Shown here piece by piece: positions 1 through 16,289 of a stretch of 64,000 nt of DNA. A program made the translations under genes and the position numbers. The notes beneath the pieces were generated by a model that searched no databases, was not told the origin of the DNA, and saw only the letters and a program-made list of their open reading frames with translations. The stretch lies in assembly GCA_014607495.2 (NCBI GenBank), contig CP053161.1, positions 2,976,001 through 3,040,000 on the forward strand, in the 5' to 3' direction. This stretch comes from Carposina sasakii (Eukaryota > Arthropoda > Insecta > Lepidoptera > Carposinidae). Numbering within the stretch: position 1 is the first letter of the stretch; every line of letters starts with the position of its first letter.

Positions 1-502
1 TGGATAAAAATGAAGGTATAACAATGAGAAAAATAGAAATTGGTAAATCAGTCTTTGTTCGAAACTATTGTGGTAGCCCTCGATAGCTGAAAGGTGTTGT
101 AGAAAAACAAATAGGAGTATGTCGCTTCCTTATAAGATGGAAAGGAAAGCTACTAACGAGACACATTAATCAAATGCAATTAACAGGGGTAGAAGAGGAG
201 AGACAGGAAGATGCCCTAGAAACAGAATCCACCAATGACAGAAACTACAAATCATGTGGAATCCAGTTGCCGCCTCGTGATCAATGGGCTGAGATGATTG
301 GGTGCCAGAACCAGGAAATATAGTGATACACCAAAGCCCAGATAACATTCTAGTAGATGCTAGAAATAAGAGACAATTGTCAATATCTCCATCAACATCA
401 AGACAACAGAAAAGAATAGCCTTATGTGAGGACAGCTATCAAAGTCTGGAGGACAATATGGACCCAGTAGATGGAAATACAGATAGTGATCATAGCGAAT
501 GA
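1..502 (+). pseudogene. Gypsy/Ty3-type retrotransposon pol C-terminus (integrase tail), decayed
   Basis: The frame from base 3 reads like the C-terminal tail of a Ty3/Gypsy integrase. It has a KSVFVRNY-type strand, a short loop, then a VVEKQIG..RFLIRW..K..TRHINQMQL stretch, the usual barrel followed by a basic R-H-x-x-Q motif. A tag stop at 84-86 replaces what is normally a tryptophan codon in this motif. The reading then shifts to another frame (302-502, a serine-rich tail ending at a stop). The rest of pol, and any LTR, lies outside the window or is lost. It is a dead fragment, probably in an intron of the PHRF1 homologue. The family assignment rests on motif shape only. Confidence 0.6.
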
Positions 503-631
503 ACAGTTTAGAATTACAAAGAAATAGTGTTAGTTGGTGATGGTGGTTAGGTTAAGTGTTAGTGTAAAATCATAGATAAGAAGAACAAAATAAGTAATAT
601 AAACAATAAAAGTGCAATGCCATGTGAGTTG

Positions 632-3600
632 TAGTGTTGAGTAGGACACGACTTGAAAAAGAGTTTGTAAGAGTAGCCTCTTTTGTCCTGAGCCAGACAA
701 TGTCCCACTTCAAATGAGGCGAGGCGTACCTACTGACTGAACCATTTGAAGTTATTATAGTACGAAATATGCGCGCCTCCTGACGCCTCAAATGTCAGAC
801 GCGACGTGCTTTTGTCATGTCATTTGTTTGTTTAGTACAAATATTTTAATTATAAATCTTACAAGTATAAAAAATGAATTTTATGTGTTTGTAGTAAGAT
901 GGGTTATATTAGGTTATACCTATACCTGTTCCTACTGCTTTGTTATTTATAGTCAATTATAAATCATAATTACAAAGACTTACCTGAGTATCTTAAAGGA
1001 TGATGCAAAATCTGGTACCACCACAATAGCTTAGTGTAGTACGTCATTGGATAGCTCTTTGTGAGCCTAACAATAATTATTATGGCCACTAGTTCACCAA
1101 ATCTTAGTCGTTCAGAAATAACAGGTACTATAACATGCCAGTTGTAGCAAGAATAGAATAACGTTTTATTTATTATTTCATAATTCACTACCCTTTTGTA
1201 CATCAATAGGAGTTATGAATCCTTTCCTTACCTGCCCGGGAAGGCGGGCAGGGTACCACGGCGGGGACATGGGGAAGACCGAGCGCACGCGCAAGTGTCG
1301 ACCGACGCAACGGATAGCTTCAGTCGTTCGTTTGTATTGTGTGTGTGACTGACTGCGCTTCCCGTCTTCCCGTACTATTCAGCGACTATTTACGACCATA
1401 GCATTGTTTTTGGACTCCGATAACCGTTTCTTTTACGTTGACCCCGGCTTTCTCTTGGACTTTGGTGATACTTCTAACGAACTGTGAAGTGCTTTTCCGA
1501 ACTACTGTGAAAAAAATGGAACCTGCTCGCAACTGTGTGATGTGTCGTAGAGGGTTCTACCCGCGGAAGATATCAGCGTCATCTTCTGACTGATGATCTC
1601 CCCAGACTACAACCAAATTAGCAGCTTATATTCAAGACATGGAGTCTTGGAGTAGGTAGATCATTTTAATTACAATTAAAAGGTACCTTAGGTCTAAATG
1701 GTTGGGTCATATGTTTATCATTTATGATTGATTACACTAATTAATCATTTATTTCACTTACTCGTTTGCGGTAAACACGCACGTGGTCATTTATGCTTAA
1801 CTATATACCCATTATTTTGACTATTGTTATTTTTATGTTTACGTATTGGCTATTTTAAGAGGTGAACCGGTTGGTAAAATATATTGTTTATTGTTTCAGG
1901 TAGTATTTGACAATACGCGAAGTTTATGCCATCGATGTTGGCAAAGGGCTGAAATGCTATCAGACCGCCTCCTATCCAGAAGTACCCCAGGAACACAACA
2001 ACAAAATGTGGATGCTATTCATGTTCCCGAGTATTCAAGAGCACCAACACACCGAGGCACTGTATATTTCACAACTGTCAAAACACAACTCGTTACAGAT
2101 CCCGAAAGTTGTAAAGATACATACATTTTGTGAGTATAGGATTTACATTCCCGACGGTGCAAGAGTGTGTCAAGAGCAGCCTCCAAAATAATAATTGGGC
2201 TGAACTACCCCAGAATTGTCTCGTGACTCATGACTTTAATGCAGCGCAGTTTAGTCACATTTGTGACATGATGAGAATGCTTTGCAACACGGTTCTAGTT
2301 GGATTTTAATGCCAGAGGTGCGTTATCCGATGAAGAGATGCATTTTTGGACCGGACGAAATAACGAACAATTCGATTCCATATTAGAGCAAACCCCTCAC
2401 TAATCCAAGGATGCAGAAATCCTAGAACTGCACTGGGTATATATCTGACAAAACTGCGAACCGTGATTCCAATCAAAGGCTTGCAAGTTTATTTAATATG
2501 ACAAGACAAAACCTAGAGCGGCTAATAAAAAAAGCACGAGATTGTCTTACTACGAGGAATATGTAGTTCTTCATCTAGGAATGGACCACGTTACAAGAAT
2601 AACATCAAAGAAAGGAACCTTACTATACCAGAGCAATATATGGAGACGATGAAAAACTCGAAGGCAATTATAATATGCGACGGAACATACATTTATATTC
2701 ATAAAAGTGCCAACTTCCTGTTTCAGCGACAGTCATATAGCTTACACAAGTTTCAAAATCTGTTAAAGCCTTTCTTGATAGTATGCACAGATGGATACAT
2801 CATTGATGTAAAGGGACCATACGCAGCCACGAAGACAGATGCTAACATTATGAGCAGCTTATGAACAACAATGAATCCGATTCATATTTTGTTGGAACCT
2901 AACGATGTATTTATATTGGATCGCGGATTTAGAGATAGCCTTGGTAACATAGAAGCTTGTGGCTATGAATACCATGTTCCACCATCAAGGACAGAGCAAT
3001 CTCAACTGACTACCGAACAAGCTAACGAATCTCGAATGGTTTACCATGTGCCGGTGGGTAGTGGAAGTGGTTACGGCAGATTCAAGCGAGATTTCAAACT
3101 GTTACGCCAAAAATATTTCAATAAGGCATTGCGAAGTATGTTCAATGATTTTAAAATAGCTGCCGCCTATTTTGAACCATATACATCAACCAATCGTAGA
3201 CAACCAATACGCCGATATGATTATAGAACAATAAGATTGAAGTTAGATACGCCTAATATTTTATATAATTATGTCGAAAGGAAAGATTAAATCAAAGAAG
3301 AGCTGATTTTGTGGAGGTTAGAAGCTAATGATGTAGAATTCCCAAGATACACTGAAGGGGAAGTTATTTTATTGGCGTTAGGGACATATCAAATAAAGCT
3401 TGCGAGATCTTACTGCAGTGAGCATCTACAGAATGGAAATATACACAATAGAGATTTATAGACAAAATGCACTTGAAGATTTGCCTGACTATGGTATAAA
3501 TGAAAATTCTTCGCTCATGCGCGGTCGTATCCAATCTCGACATATTCGAGCAAGAATATATTATTGTTACATTTTAATCAACAATAATAACAATACCATC

Positions 3601-4555
3601 TCTGAATACTACTGTACATGCCTGACTGGGCGACGTACTGTAGGTACCTGTGCTCACATCGTGTCCATCGTGTGGTACCTAGGATACGCCAGGCACGAGG
3701 GATTTGTAGCCCCTGCCTTATTCCTTAATGATGTCTTACTAGATGAGGATCTGTAATATTTTATTTCATTTTGTTATCATTAATTATTTCGTTTTCATTT
3801 GTTTTGTTTCATATTGAAAGCATTTTATTTCATTTGTAATCATTGCATATTGTAAACTTACTTATTAAGCTTCGTTGCGGCTGTTGCTTCTTTTGTACAT
3901 AATCAATGGTAAAAAGGAACGTACAAAGGAAATCATAATCGTATTTTATTTCATTTTCTTAAGGTTTATTTTCATTTTTTATTAAAGGAAAATCCATATT
4001 ACCCTGATATTATATTAGGCTGGCAATCAGATCTGACTACAAATCAAGACAGGCGCCATACTTATTCATATTCTATAAGATAATACCTTTTCAATGATAT
4101 ATCACACATCACTATTGGAGCGGGTACCAGATTTCATACAATCTCTTGCATCATCCTTAAGACTCTTAATCTTTTTTTTAATTAAGATTCTTAATATATC
4201 TACTTCAAAATCCGAAATATCAAAAAAAATACAAATTAAATGGCACTGACTCTCTAAACAACGTTAGATTATTATTATTTGAATTTTAAATACCTATTAC
4301 CTACGCGCCTCCTGGCTGGCGCCTCGCCTCGCATGGAAGACAATATATTTCTCTCTCGCTCAAAATGTCAGACGCGACGACCGTGACGTGATCACGTGAC
4401 GTGCTTATCGTTTGTCTGCCTGCCTCGCTCGACCGTTCAAGCTCGACCGCGACAAGAAAATTGAAGTAGTACAATTTAAAATTTCGAGGCACTCTTACAT
4501 TTTGACGTCATGTCCGGGACAAATAAAGTGCCTTTGTATGTCCTACTCAACACTA
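632..4555 (+). mobile_element. DNA transposon with 17-bp TIRs and 8-bp target duplication, coding for a DDE_Tnp_4-like transposase
   Basis: The ends are perfect 17-bp inverted repeats, TAGTGTTGAGTAGGACA at 632-648 and its complement at 4539-4555. They are flanked by an exact 8-bp direct repeat GTGAGTTG (624-631 and 4556-4563). Total length is 3924 bp. A 17-bp direct repeat aaatgtcagacgcgacg lies near each end (790-806 and 4363-4379), next to a gcgcctcctg box, and could be subterminal binding sites. The TIR start (TAGTG) and the 8-bp duplication resemble hAT elements, yet the encoded protein looks like the PIF/Harbinger-IS5 DDE type. Superfamily is left open. Confidence 0.85.
1516..3756 (+). 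pseudogene. Transposase of the 632-4555 element (DDE_Tnp_4-like, C-terminal SWIM zinc finger), frameshifted
   Basis: Coding begins near the ATG at 1516 (MEPARNCVMCRRGFY, a CxxC pair). After a short AT-rich stretch it resumes near 1899, after a ttgtttcag acceptor-like site, with a second CxxC pair (CHRCWQ), possibly one zinc finger split by an intron. The catalytic core lies at 2640-3290: CDGTYIYIHKS carries the first D, followed by CTDGYIIDVKGPYAA and ILDRGFRD (second D), then GRFKRDFKLLRQ. The third acidic residue shows only in the neighbouring frame near 3052 (CRWVVEVV). The frame at 3400-3756 ends in a SWIM finger, CTC..GTCAH. Frame breaks near 1590, 2330-2640, 2862, 3050 and 3290 make this copy non-functional. 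Family placement is inferred from motifs. Confidence 0.65.
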
Positions 4556-4563
4556 GTGAGTTG

Positions 4564-5185
4564 CCTATCTTGGGGGAAAGGCATGTAGTGTATGCAAAAA
4601 GTGGGTACCCACACATTATAATTGGAAATGACTATGTGGGTAGTTAGATGAAGTCAGTCTGGATTCGTCATAGCTGATAGCACATATTCAGCCCGGGTTT
4701 CAGTAACATGTGAGTACATAATAGTGTCGTATATATTTCAAACCAAAACTCAATTGATATTCTAGTCTCACCTAGATTAATGGTTGGGTATAGAATCAAA
4801 TCTAAACATTATAACCATTGCTCCTCGGTTTATTTAATTGTAATGTTATAAGAATGTGTTTAATGTCAGGAAAGCTTTTACATTATATACTACATAATTT
4901 TTTTTACTGTCTGATTTTACTTCTGTTTGGTTCATTTCTTTGCACAAAAGATTTTCTTTCTTCCATTCTGTAAGTTTTTTCTACCTTCAGAAGAAATTTG
5001 ATCACCCAGTTCAGTGCAGGACTTGTTGATTAATTCAAATGACCCAAGTTTTAGTTATTGATTGCTTACTTCTAGGTCTTTTATATTCAGTATTGTCTTG
5101 AATACAAACTAATGTTGTCATAGACAGTTTAGTACTGGAACAAAGTAATGTATCACATGCAAGAAAATTAATTCAATATACAAAC
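4564..5185. other. Intronic DNA without recognised features
   Basis: AT-rich sequence between the transposon and the last PHRF1 exon seen in the window. No coding similarity, repeat family or RNA was recognised. It is read as the start of a PHRF1 intron because the adjoining exon ends in a donor site rather than a convincing stop. Confidence 0.5.
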
Positions 5186-6587
5186 CTTCCTTTTCTTGAT
5201 CTTCCGTTTGACTACTTTAGTTATTGGAAACTTCCCATTACCCTGAATCTCATACTCTATGATTACAGTTTTAGTTCTTCTAGTCCTTCTTTTCTTGCGC
5301 TTTCTTCTAGAAGCAGTTTGCACCGCCCTCTGCACTGTGCTGTGAGAACTAGAGGTTGCCCGAGATGACAACATGCCTCGTGAGGTACTCGGCCGTGCAT
5401 CTTCTATATTGACTATGACATTGCCCTGGCTGCCCGAAGTGGATGGCTCATCTTCAGGGTTGCTGTTTCTCTGTGATCTCGTCCTAATTATAGTTGCAGC
5501 GTGGCCCTCTCGAGATTGATTGGCCAGTACAGCAAACAGATCATGAATATCCGATATCTGGATAGAATCTACTAAATGGTCACAATTTGGACAGTGCCAT
5601 TGATCTGCTGGTATCTGCAAATGAGAAAAATACAGCTTACATACAAACTAGATTGAAGTAATTAAAAGTGACACAATATTTTAATTACTTAAAGAATATG
5701 TAATACCATTTAAGAAAGTAATGCATGGTATTATAATGATAATATACCTCAGAAAGGGGTGGTGTTAGGCATTGCATATGAAATCCTAGATCACATCCAT
5801 CACATAATAACATGGCTGCCTCATTCTCAGTACTTCCACAGATCTGAAAAATAAAAATGATTCAGATTATAATCTGTTAGCATTATAACCAGTTTAAAAA
5901 GTTGATACAATATGTTTGCTCACCTCACAGGCAGTTGGATCTTCTACCACGAGGATGTCAACAGAAGGACGACGTTCCACTACTTTAACCGGTTCTGTTC
6001 TAAGCACCCTGCCTGCAGCACAGGACCTCACCACTATATTATAAAACATTATGCGATCCACTGGACAAGTATTCACATTCTTAGACCACTCCGTAATGCA
6101 ATCGAGGCAGAACATATGTTCACACATTTGAGGTATGCCAACTTCTTGTTCTTTGAAACGTAAGAGGCAAATTGCACATTTATCTGAATTGCCTTCCGAG
6201 CTGTCGGAAGCGAACCCGGAGGCGGCGGCCGGTGCGGCCCCGGCAGTGTCCGGCGCGGACGCTGCCGAGTCGTCGCTGTCGGCCTCCGAGTCCCGCAGCT
6301 GCGGCAGAGCGCGCCGCCGCCGCGCCACCACCCCCGATCCACTACTATCACTCGACTCATGATCACTCAGCACCTGAAAACGTAAACACTCGGTCACTTC
6401 GGCACAAACTTAATCATACAATTCGTCTGGAAGGAAACTTGGTAATCACCCTCAGTCGTTTTCTATGCGATCCCACGACGCCAACACTATCGTCACTCTC
6501 CGAATCGGAAGTCGAGGAAAACACGACCACTTTCTTAATCTTCCGTTTGGGCCTCGGGGGAGAATCCTCGTTGCCGTCTTCACTCAT
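5186..6587 (-). CDS. PHRF1: PHD and RING finger domain protein 1 homologue, first four coding exons (gene runs off the left edge)
   Basis: Four exons join in phase 0: 6450-6587, 5924-6373, 5748-5843 and 5186-5614, giving 371 residues. The start is the ATG at 6587 (MSEDGNEDSPPRPKRKIKK). An acidic, serine-rich segment leads to a RING finger at about residues 112-152 (C112, C115, C130, H132, C135, C138, C149, and D152 in a CPVD motif). A PHD finger spans residues 195-239 (C195, C198, C210, C213, H218, C221, C236, C239) and is split over three exons. A basic KRKKRRTRRTK region follows. RING followed closely by PHD and then a basic tract is the PHRF1 architecture. PHRF1 is a nuclear ubiquitin ligase/chromatin reader that binds the RNA polymerase II CTD in vertebrates. 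The donor at 5185 (gtttgt) implies more exons left of the window; the family is usually over 1000 residues. Mobile elements at 1-4555 would sit in the next intron. Confidence 0.88.
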
Positions 6588-7109
6588 GGCTCAGCTAGCG
6601 AATAAACACTACCACTGGTGCCTCAAGTGACTCCGACACGAAGCAGTTTGCAAAGGTGTAAATGACCTTTGCGGATCGACACTCAAAACATTTGATTTGT
6701 GATGTAAGTGACTCATTCGGTTTATACATCAAAAATGTTCATGTATTTCTATTTTCTAGCATTAAATAAGCTTAACGCTAAACAAAATTATTTTTAATAT
6801 TTTGACAGCAAGCCGCTTTTAATAGCATCCGCCATTTTCTTGCAGTAGTGATGTGCGTTCAGCTCGGAGCAATCATCCGAATTTCGAAGCGATAAGTAGA
6901 AAATCGAAACCCTTTTTTTTGGTATTTCTTTTAGTATCATAGTTTGGAATGTTAATGCAACACTAGTAGGTAGCTAATAAAAATCAAAATGTCATAAACA
7001 AAAAGAATGGCAGAATTTTCGAGTCGAGTGGTTATTTCTTTGAATTTGTTAATCTAATTTTATTATTTTACGGAATAGTGTATTATAATAATAGACGAGT
7101 TAACGGAAA
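6588..7109. promoter_or_regulatory. Putative bidirectional promoter between PHRF1 and ZC4H2
   Basis: Only 522 bp separate the two divergent start codons, so both 5'UTRs and core promoters must fit here unless there are distant first exons. No TATA box is obvious at either end. The assignment rests on geometry, not on a recognised motif. Confidence 0.45.
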
Positions 7110-11583
<4,474 letters not shown>

Positions 11584-12519
11584 CCGCCCGAGAGGTAGCG
11601 TAGACTGTTTAAACTGTAGCGGTGGCGGTCTCACTAGTGGCTCTGTTTCTAGTCAAGTATGCTTAGGTTTGTATGTTTTAATTGTACTAGGATATTGTAA
11701 TGCTGTGGTCGATTCTGACCGTTACACTTAAACTTGGTCAGATCTGTCCCTCTCAGTGCTAAACATAAAATAAAATAAATGGCTGAGAGCAGTTGAGAGG
11801 GAAAGGGACAGGTAAGACTAATTTAACTTTTAGGTTTAAGTGTGACGTTGTTTATAGAGATGTCTAATGATCTGATACCTGAAGCACACATTTGGATACA
11901 ATGTGCATGTGCCAAGGATATTGCACTAAAATTGATAATAAACCTATTACTGAAGTTGTCTTCACTATGACTCCCAAATGCAACGGGAACATATAAAGCA
12001 GAGTTGATTATTTTGATAATACTGAAACAGTATAAATCACTCTGTCGTAATATTGAATGTATCAATGTTTATATTCTAAAGGAAAATGTATTTATTCATG
12101 TGTAACTAAATTAGACATACACTATGAATGACCACACCTTCTAAGACTCGAAACTATATTTAAAAATGCAAATTAAATTAATCATTGTAAAGATATCCTT
12201 AGCTAAGTTATTGTGGAGCACTTTTTATAGTTGTTTAAAATTATGAACTTATGGTGCCAATGTACGGTCAGCAAATAAGTGCCAAAAATATTATTGTACT
12301 TAGTTTATTTTTTCCTAAATGTTTGATAAGGGAAAATTAGTTATCAGATTCGGGTGTCAGCGGAGGGTATAGGTAGGGTCCTGATGGACTTGTCATAGTT
12401 GATAAATTATACATTTTGACAATGTAAATAATTTATACATGTAAATAGTTTTAATGTGTCATAGTACTCGTAAGTACTCGTAGGTAATAAATAAGCAGCT
12501 CCACACATATACAGGATGT
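11584..12519 (+). other. Probable ZC4H2 3'UTR and downstream DNA
   Basis: Follows the ZC4H2 stop codon without an interrupting repeat. AATAAA-like signals appear near 11770 and 12487. Which is used cannot be told from sequence. An 18-base match (gtcagcggagggtatagg) at about 12357 recurs on the minus strand near 23770. Confidence 0.4.
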
Positions 12520-12521
12520 TT

Positions 12522-12843
12522 TTTTGTGGCCACCTTTAACGAAGGGTACGTACTCTATACATGAAATAAAGTAAGTTTATGCCAAAAAAAATGCTGGGAT
12601 TTTTTTTTTTTTAATTAATTTTAAATTCCTTGATAGACAGATATTAATTATTTTTCGTGAAAAAATCCTGCTACGCGCGTCTATGTGCATTTATGCAGAA
12701 AAACGCAGTCTATTTACTCAACTTTGGACCCTAATATTTTGGAAACCAGACATTTCCCAGGTATGCTTCCATGGAGAAAAATGATCGTGATGATGAGGAG
12801 ATTCCGTAGTTTTCGGGAACGTTGACGACCAAAAATCAACCTG
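12522..12843. mobile_element. TIR element (tacaggatgttttt family), copy 1
   Basis: Begins cAGGATGTTTTTT after TA and ends ...atcaacctg before TA. The two ends are short imperfect inverted repeats, and a TA duplication would fit a Tc1/mariner-like MITE. A second copy lies at 29493-29871, sharing internal blocks such as acgcgcgtctatgtgcatt. No open frame. Confidence 0.65.
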
Positions 12844-12972
12844 TATGTTGAAACTTTAAAACTGTTCACTTAGATATATGTATTTATTATCTATTTGCTA
12901 AAAATAAAACGTCTCATTTCTTTTGTAGTACCAGAGGAAAGGGGTTACTTCCACATTTCTAATATTTGTATA

Positions 12973-13232
12973 CAGGGTGTAACAGAAAGGGTATGTTAAG
13001 CGAAAAGCTATGTAAATAGCCCACTATAGAGAACCTATTTTCAAAATTTGAGACTCGAAATCACATGTTTATTTTTCAAGCATGTATGAACATTCCTGAG
13101 TTGTGTAGGAATTCTCCATACTATCTGGAAAAATAAACATGTGATTTCTAGTCTTAAATTTTGTGGATAGCTTCCTTGTAGTGGGCTATTTACATAGCTT
13201 TTCGCTTAACATACCTTTTCTGTTACACCCTG
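12973..13232. mobile_element. Fold-back MITE (cagggtgtaac family), copy 1
   Basis: About 260 bp that folds nearly end to end. The left arm (cagggtgtaacagaaaggg..aagcgaaaagctatgtaaat) is mirrored by the right arm (atttacatagcttttcgctt..ctgttacaccctg), flanked by TA on both sides. An inner acatgtttatttttc pair extends the fold. A second copy is at 25572-25836. A Tc1/mariner-type origin is inferred from the TA flanks. Confidence 0.8.
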
Positions 13233-13412
13233 TAGATAACCTTTTGTGTTTTATTATTTTTTGAATAAACATTAAAGTTTCAACATGTATGTGGGTGATT
13301 TAAAAAGTAGGCTAGTAATCTACTGGTACTTATTTCAATGTATTCATATTGAAAGTTAAGCTCAGATTCAATTAACAGAGATATCTTGTACCTACAGGGA
13401 AATATTGTTATA

Positions 13413-13630
13413 TCTATACATATAATAAAATTGAAACGGATCGATGTTTGTGCACGCTAATCTCAGAGACGGCTGGACCGATTTCGATGCAGTTTTCAGG
13501 AATATATTATGACAGATCCCACTTAACATATAGGCTACTTTTTATCCCGGGTACATGTTTTTATCCCGGATAAGTTCGACATTTTGTTTTTTCTGCAGTC
13601 CACGCGGACGGAGTCGCGGGCGTCCACTAA
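13413..13630 (+). mobile_element. Non-autonomous Helitron, copy 2
   Basis: Starts tctatacatataataaaa after A and ends with the gcggacggagtcgcgggcg hairpin and CTAA followed by T. It is shorter (218 bp) than the copy at 8791 through an internal deletion. Confidence 0.78.
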
Positions 13631-13639
13631 TTAAGGTAA

Positions 13640-14380
13640 TATAATCTTTGTGGGCTGATACGCCATGTGTTAGTTTATCCTATACAAAATACCACTCATA
13701 TTTACCATATCTCTGGTGTAAATGACCCGCCGAAATAAGATCAACTAATTTCATTGATCTAGCAGTTAAAGCAAGGATTTTGTAGGTTTTATTGAATTAC
13801 ATGATCCAAATACCTACTTGAAGTAAATAGGTTTTGCAAAGAGCCATCTATCTGCCTTATTAAGGCATTTACAGGCATGAGCTTACCCGCTCTTCCTCAA
13901 TGCTTATAGCGGCACTCGGTAAGATTACTAATTTATCTTAATGATTATTTAACAAATTATTATGTACATAACTTGTTAATGAATGTCATATCACAGTAAC
14001 ACTAATTAATGAGTGAATCCCAAGAGGTAACTTTAAAACTTTTTATTTACTGTGGAGTGACTTAAGTAACCATTAAACATCTCTGAGTGCGCTAGACAGA
14101 TATCCTAATGTCTAAATTCAGATTGCTGTGCGTAGTATCTAGTACTCCAGCTATATTTATGTATAACCTCCTTGGTCTGTTGTCGATATATCAGTTACCA
14201 GTATTATAATCGTGTACTTAGATAAGTTAATAATTGTAGGTTCATTAACTTTAATGTAAATATTATATTAATGACTGTAAATAGTTTGTTTTTACAATAA
14301 ATAATGTCTTCTATTCGTTTATGTTTTATTGTGAGTCATATCATTTCTAGAACACTCTTTTGTTGGTGATTATGAGGAAG
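13640..14380. other. Intergenic AT-rich DNA
   Basis: No gene, RNA or named repeat recognised between the Helitron and the SINE end at 14435. An AATAAA signal lies near 14300 and might end a long ZC4H2 transcript, but several mobile elements would then be in its 3'UTR. Confidence 0.4.
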
Positions 14381-14419
14381 TCAACACAACCCAATTTTTT
14401 ATACCTAAATGAATATGGT

Positions 14420-14550
14420 AGTGACACGCTCGGTCACCAACCCGCCTGCCCAGCGTTGTAACTATGGGCAAATACCCCCCATGGCAGTCTTGTGGCGTGC
14501 CCTAGGGGAGGCCTACGTCCAGCAGTGGACTGTAATAGGCTGATGAGTGA
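14420..14550 (+). repeat. SINE/LINE end (gaggcctacgtccagcagtgg family)
   Basis: Contains gcaaatacccccatgg-like blocks, ggaggcctacgtccagcagtg and aataggctgatgag. The same blocks occur at 19235-19340 and 58960-59055, and minus-strand fragments at 8522 and 59068. This tail is very common in lepidopteran genomes. Confidence 0.7.
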
Positions 14551-14804
14551 CAGGCGATGGCGACCGGTAGTATGACTATTTACGTTATTTTAGCATTTAG
14601 TTTCATAATATACGTTTGCTGCTACTTTGAGCAATGTGCCAAATACATAAAACGCTTTCTGATATAATTGTTATCAGTGGTAATTATAAACTTCATCCCA
14701 ATAAGAAGTTGTATTGGTAGAACTAGTTAAGTATGTCATTTGTAGACACTAAATTTGGTTAGAACCTAGTTAGTGATGTATGCCTACATGTACACGACTA
14801 TGTT

Positions 14805-15012
14805 ACCAAATGTTGTGTGTGGGGTAGCCAGGACTGCAGGATCATGACAGAGATCTAACAGTCACGCATTTAGCACGGCGGGGTCAGATGTACAAGATCA
14901 GTGACATGTTGATAGCTCATCGTCTGAGATAACGCCCCTGAGTTCCTCGACTCATAGGACATGCAAGAGATGCAGCATACTCTAGTAAAGCTCCGCATCA
15001 GCACGGGCTAAT
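14805..15012 (+). repeat. Dispersed repeat (gctcatcgtctgagataacgccc family), copy 1
   Basis: Shares two blocks with 22855-23005 and 28745-28905: a gctcatcg.ctgag.aa.gccc block and a closing t(g)aag(c)ccc.catcagcac block. Probably a SINE or LINE fragment; its termini could not be fixed. Confidence 0.55.
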
Positions 15013-15730
15013 AATACATTTTGTGCGATGATTTGCGTGCATGAAGTGCGCAGCTTTCGACTTTCGTTATTAAATACGTAGTTTCTCCAAACCTCGTGAT
15101 TGTCGCCGATCATGTGACGGCTGACTCGGACTGACCCGCGGGTCGACGCGTACCCACTTATCGGTAGACACTGCCCTACATAGGATTTATTTCCGACACT
15201 GCGGGCTTCAATAAAATAGATTAGGTAGGTACCTATAAATTTGTTTAAAAAACAATCAAAATATTTGCGGAAGGCAATGTTCAGAATGTATTAGATTGGT
15301 TATTCCTTTGTTGAGTTGCATCATGCTTGTTTATTAATTTAGGTACATCTATCAATTTAGGTACTCTTAGTATTTTTTTAAGATCTGAGGGAAAAAATAC
15401 TGGAAGAATAGAATTATGGTTATATTTCTATTACTGGAAGGCTTCTTTTTATGGTATGTAGCCCTTGTTTGTGTTTATAATAATTTGACTATCACTGTCC
15501 CTTTGCTTCTTTCACGCAAATGAGGTGAAGTGCTAATCCTAAGAAGAAAGCCATTTTATTACCTACTCATTGAGTGCAGACAGAATCTACATGCAACCTA
15601 TTTAGGTGGCTAATAGGTACAGACGGAGAAGCTTAGTTATCTTAACGACTTCCTTATGCCGAATAAAAACGCCTACGACAGAATCTACTTGTACCTACAC
15701 TAACTACAACCAACAGAAATACATAGGTAT

Positions 15731-16268
15731 CAGGGATGTTGCAAATATTCGCATCCGCATCTGCATCCCTATAAATCGACGCGGAGCTAATGCGGATGCG
15801 GATGTGTAGCAGGTTGCGACAAGAAAGTCCAAGTGAACAGGTTATTTAGTAGCGCAGGATTAATTATATGAACCCTTGCGAAACAGACTGGAGTCCGAAA
15901 AGGCGGTCATACTACTTTTCATTAAATATAATGCTCCAATATTCAAATTTAATTACTAAAATAATTATTTAGTAATAGTAGTTCATTCACTACTTCATTC
16001 ATCATCATCTTCTTGCCCTTCTCCCATTATTTTATGGGGTCGGCGCAACATGGTTTCTTTTGAAATTAACATTGCCAAAGTTTTGGCATTTTTTAAATTA
16101 TAAAATAAAAAAGGATAAATAATATTTGGTTTTACCCTATCAAACCAACACTTAAGTTTTTTATACAGATCCGCATCCGCATACGCATCCACGGATGTGA
16201 GCCTCTTAAAATCCGCATCCACATTCTCATCCGCGGATGTGGAAAAAAGTAGATCCGCAACATCCCTG
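15731..16268. mobile_element. hAT-like non-autonomous element with GCATCC subterminal repeats
   Basis: Left end CAGGGATGTTGC, right end gcaacatccctg, a perfect 12-bp inverted repeat. The flanking 8-mers ataggtat and atacatat agree at 6 of 8 positions, as expected for an old 8-bp duplication. Many copies of gcatccgcat / atgcggatgcgg lie just inside both ends, a hAT-style subterminal arrangement. An unrelated fragment of the 9465 repeat is present inside at 15995-16080. Confidence 0.7.
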
Positions 16269-16289
16269 ATACATATACTTACCAGAAAG

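Noticed and set aside
2640..2864. Intact short transposase gene starting at 2640
   Set aside because: Upstream DNA still encodes parts of the same protein in other frames, so this is an internal piece of a frameshifted copy, not a short gene.
15606..15809. Plus-strand frame of 67 codons
   Set aside because: Runs into the GCATCC-rich end of the hAT-like element; no motif.
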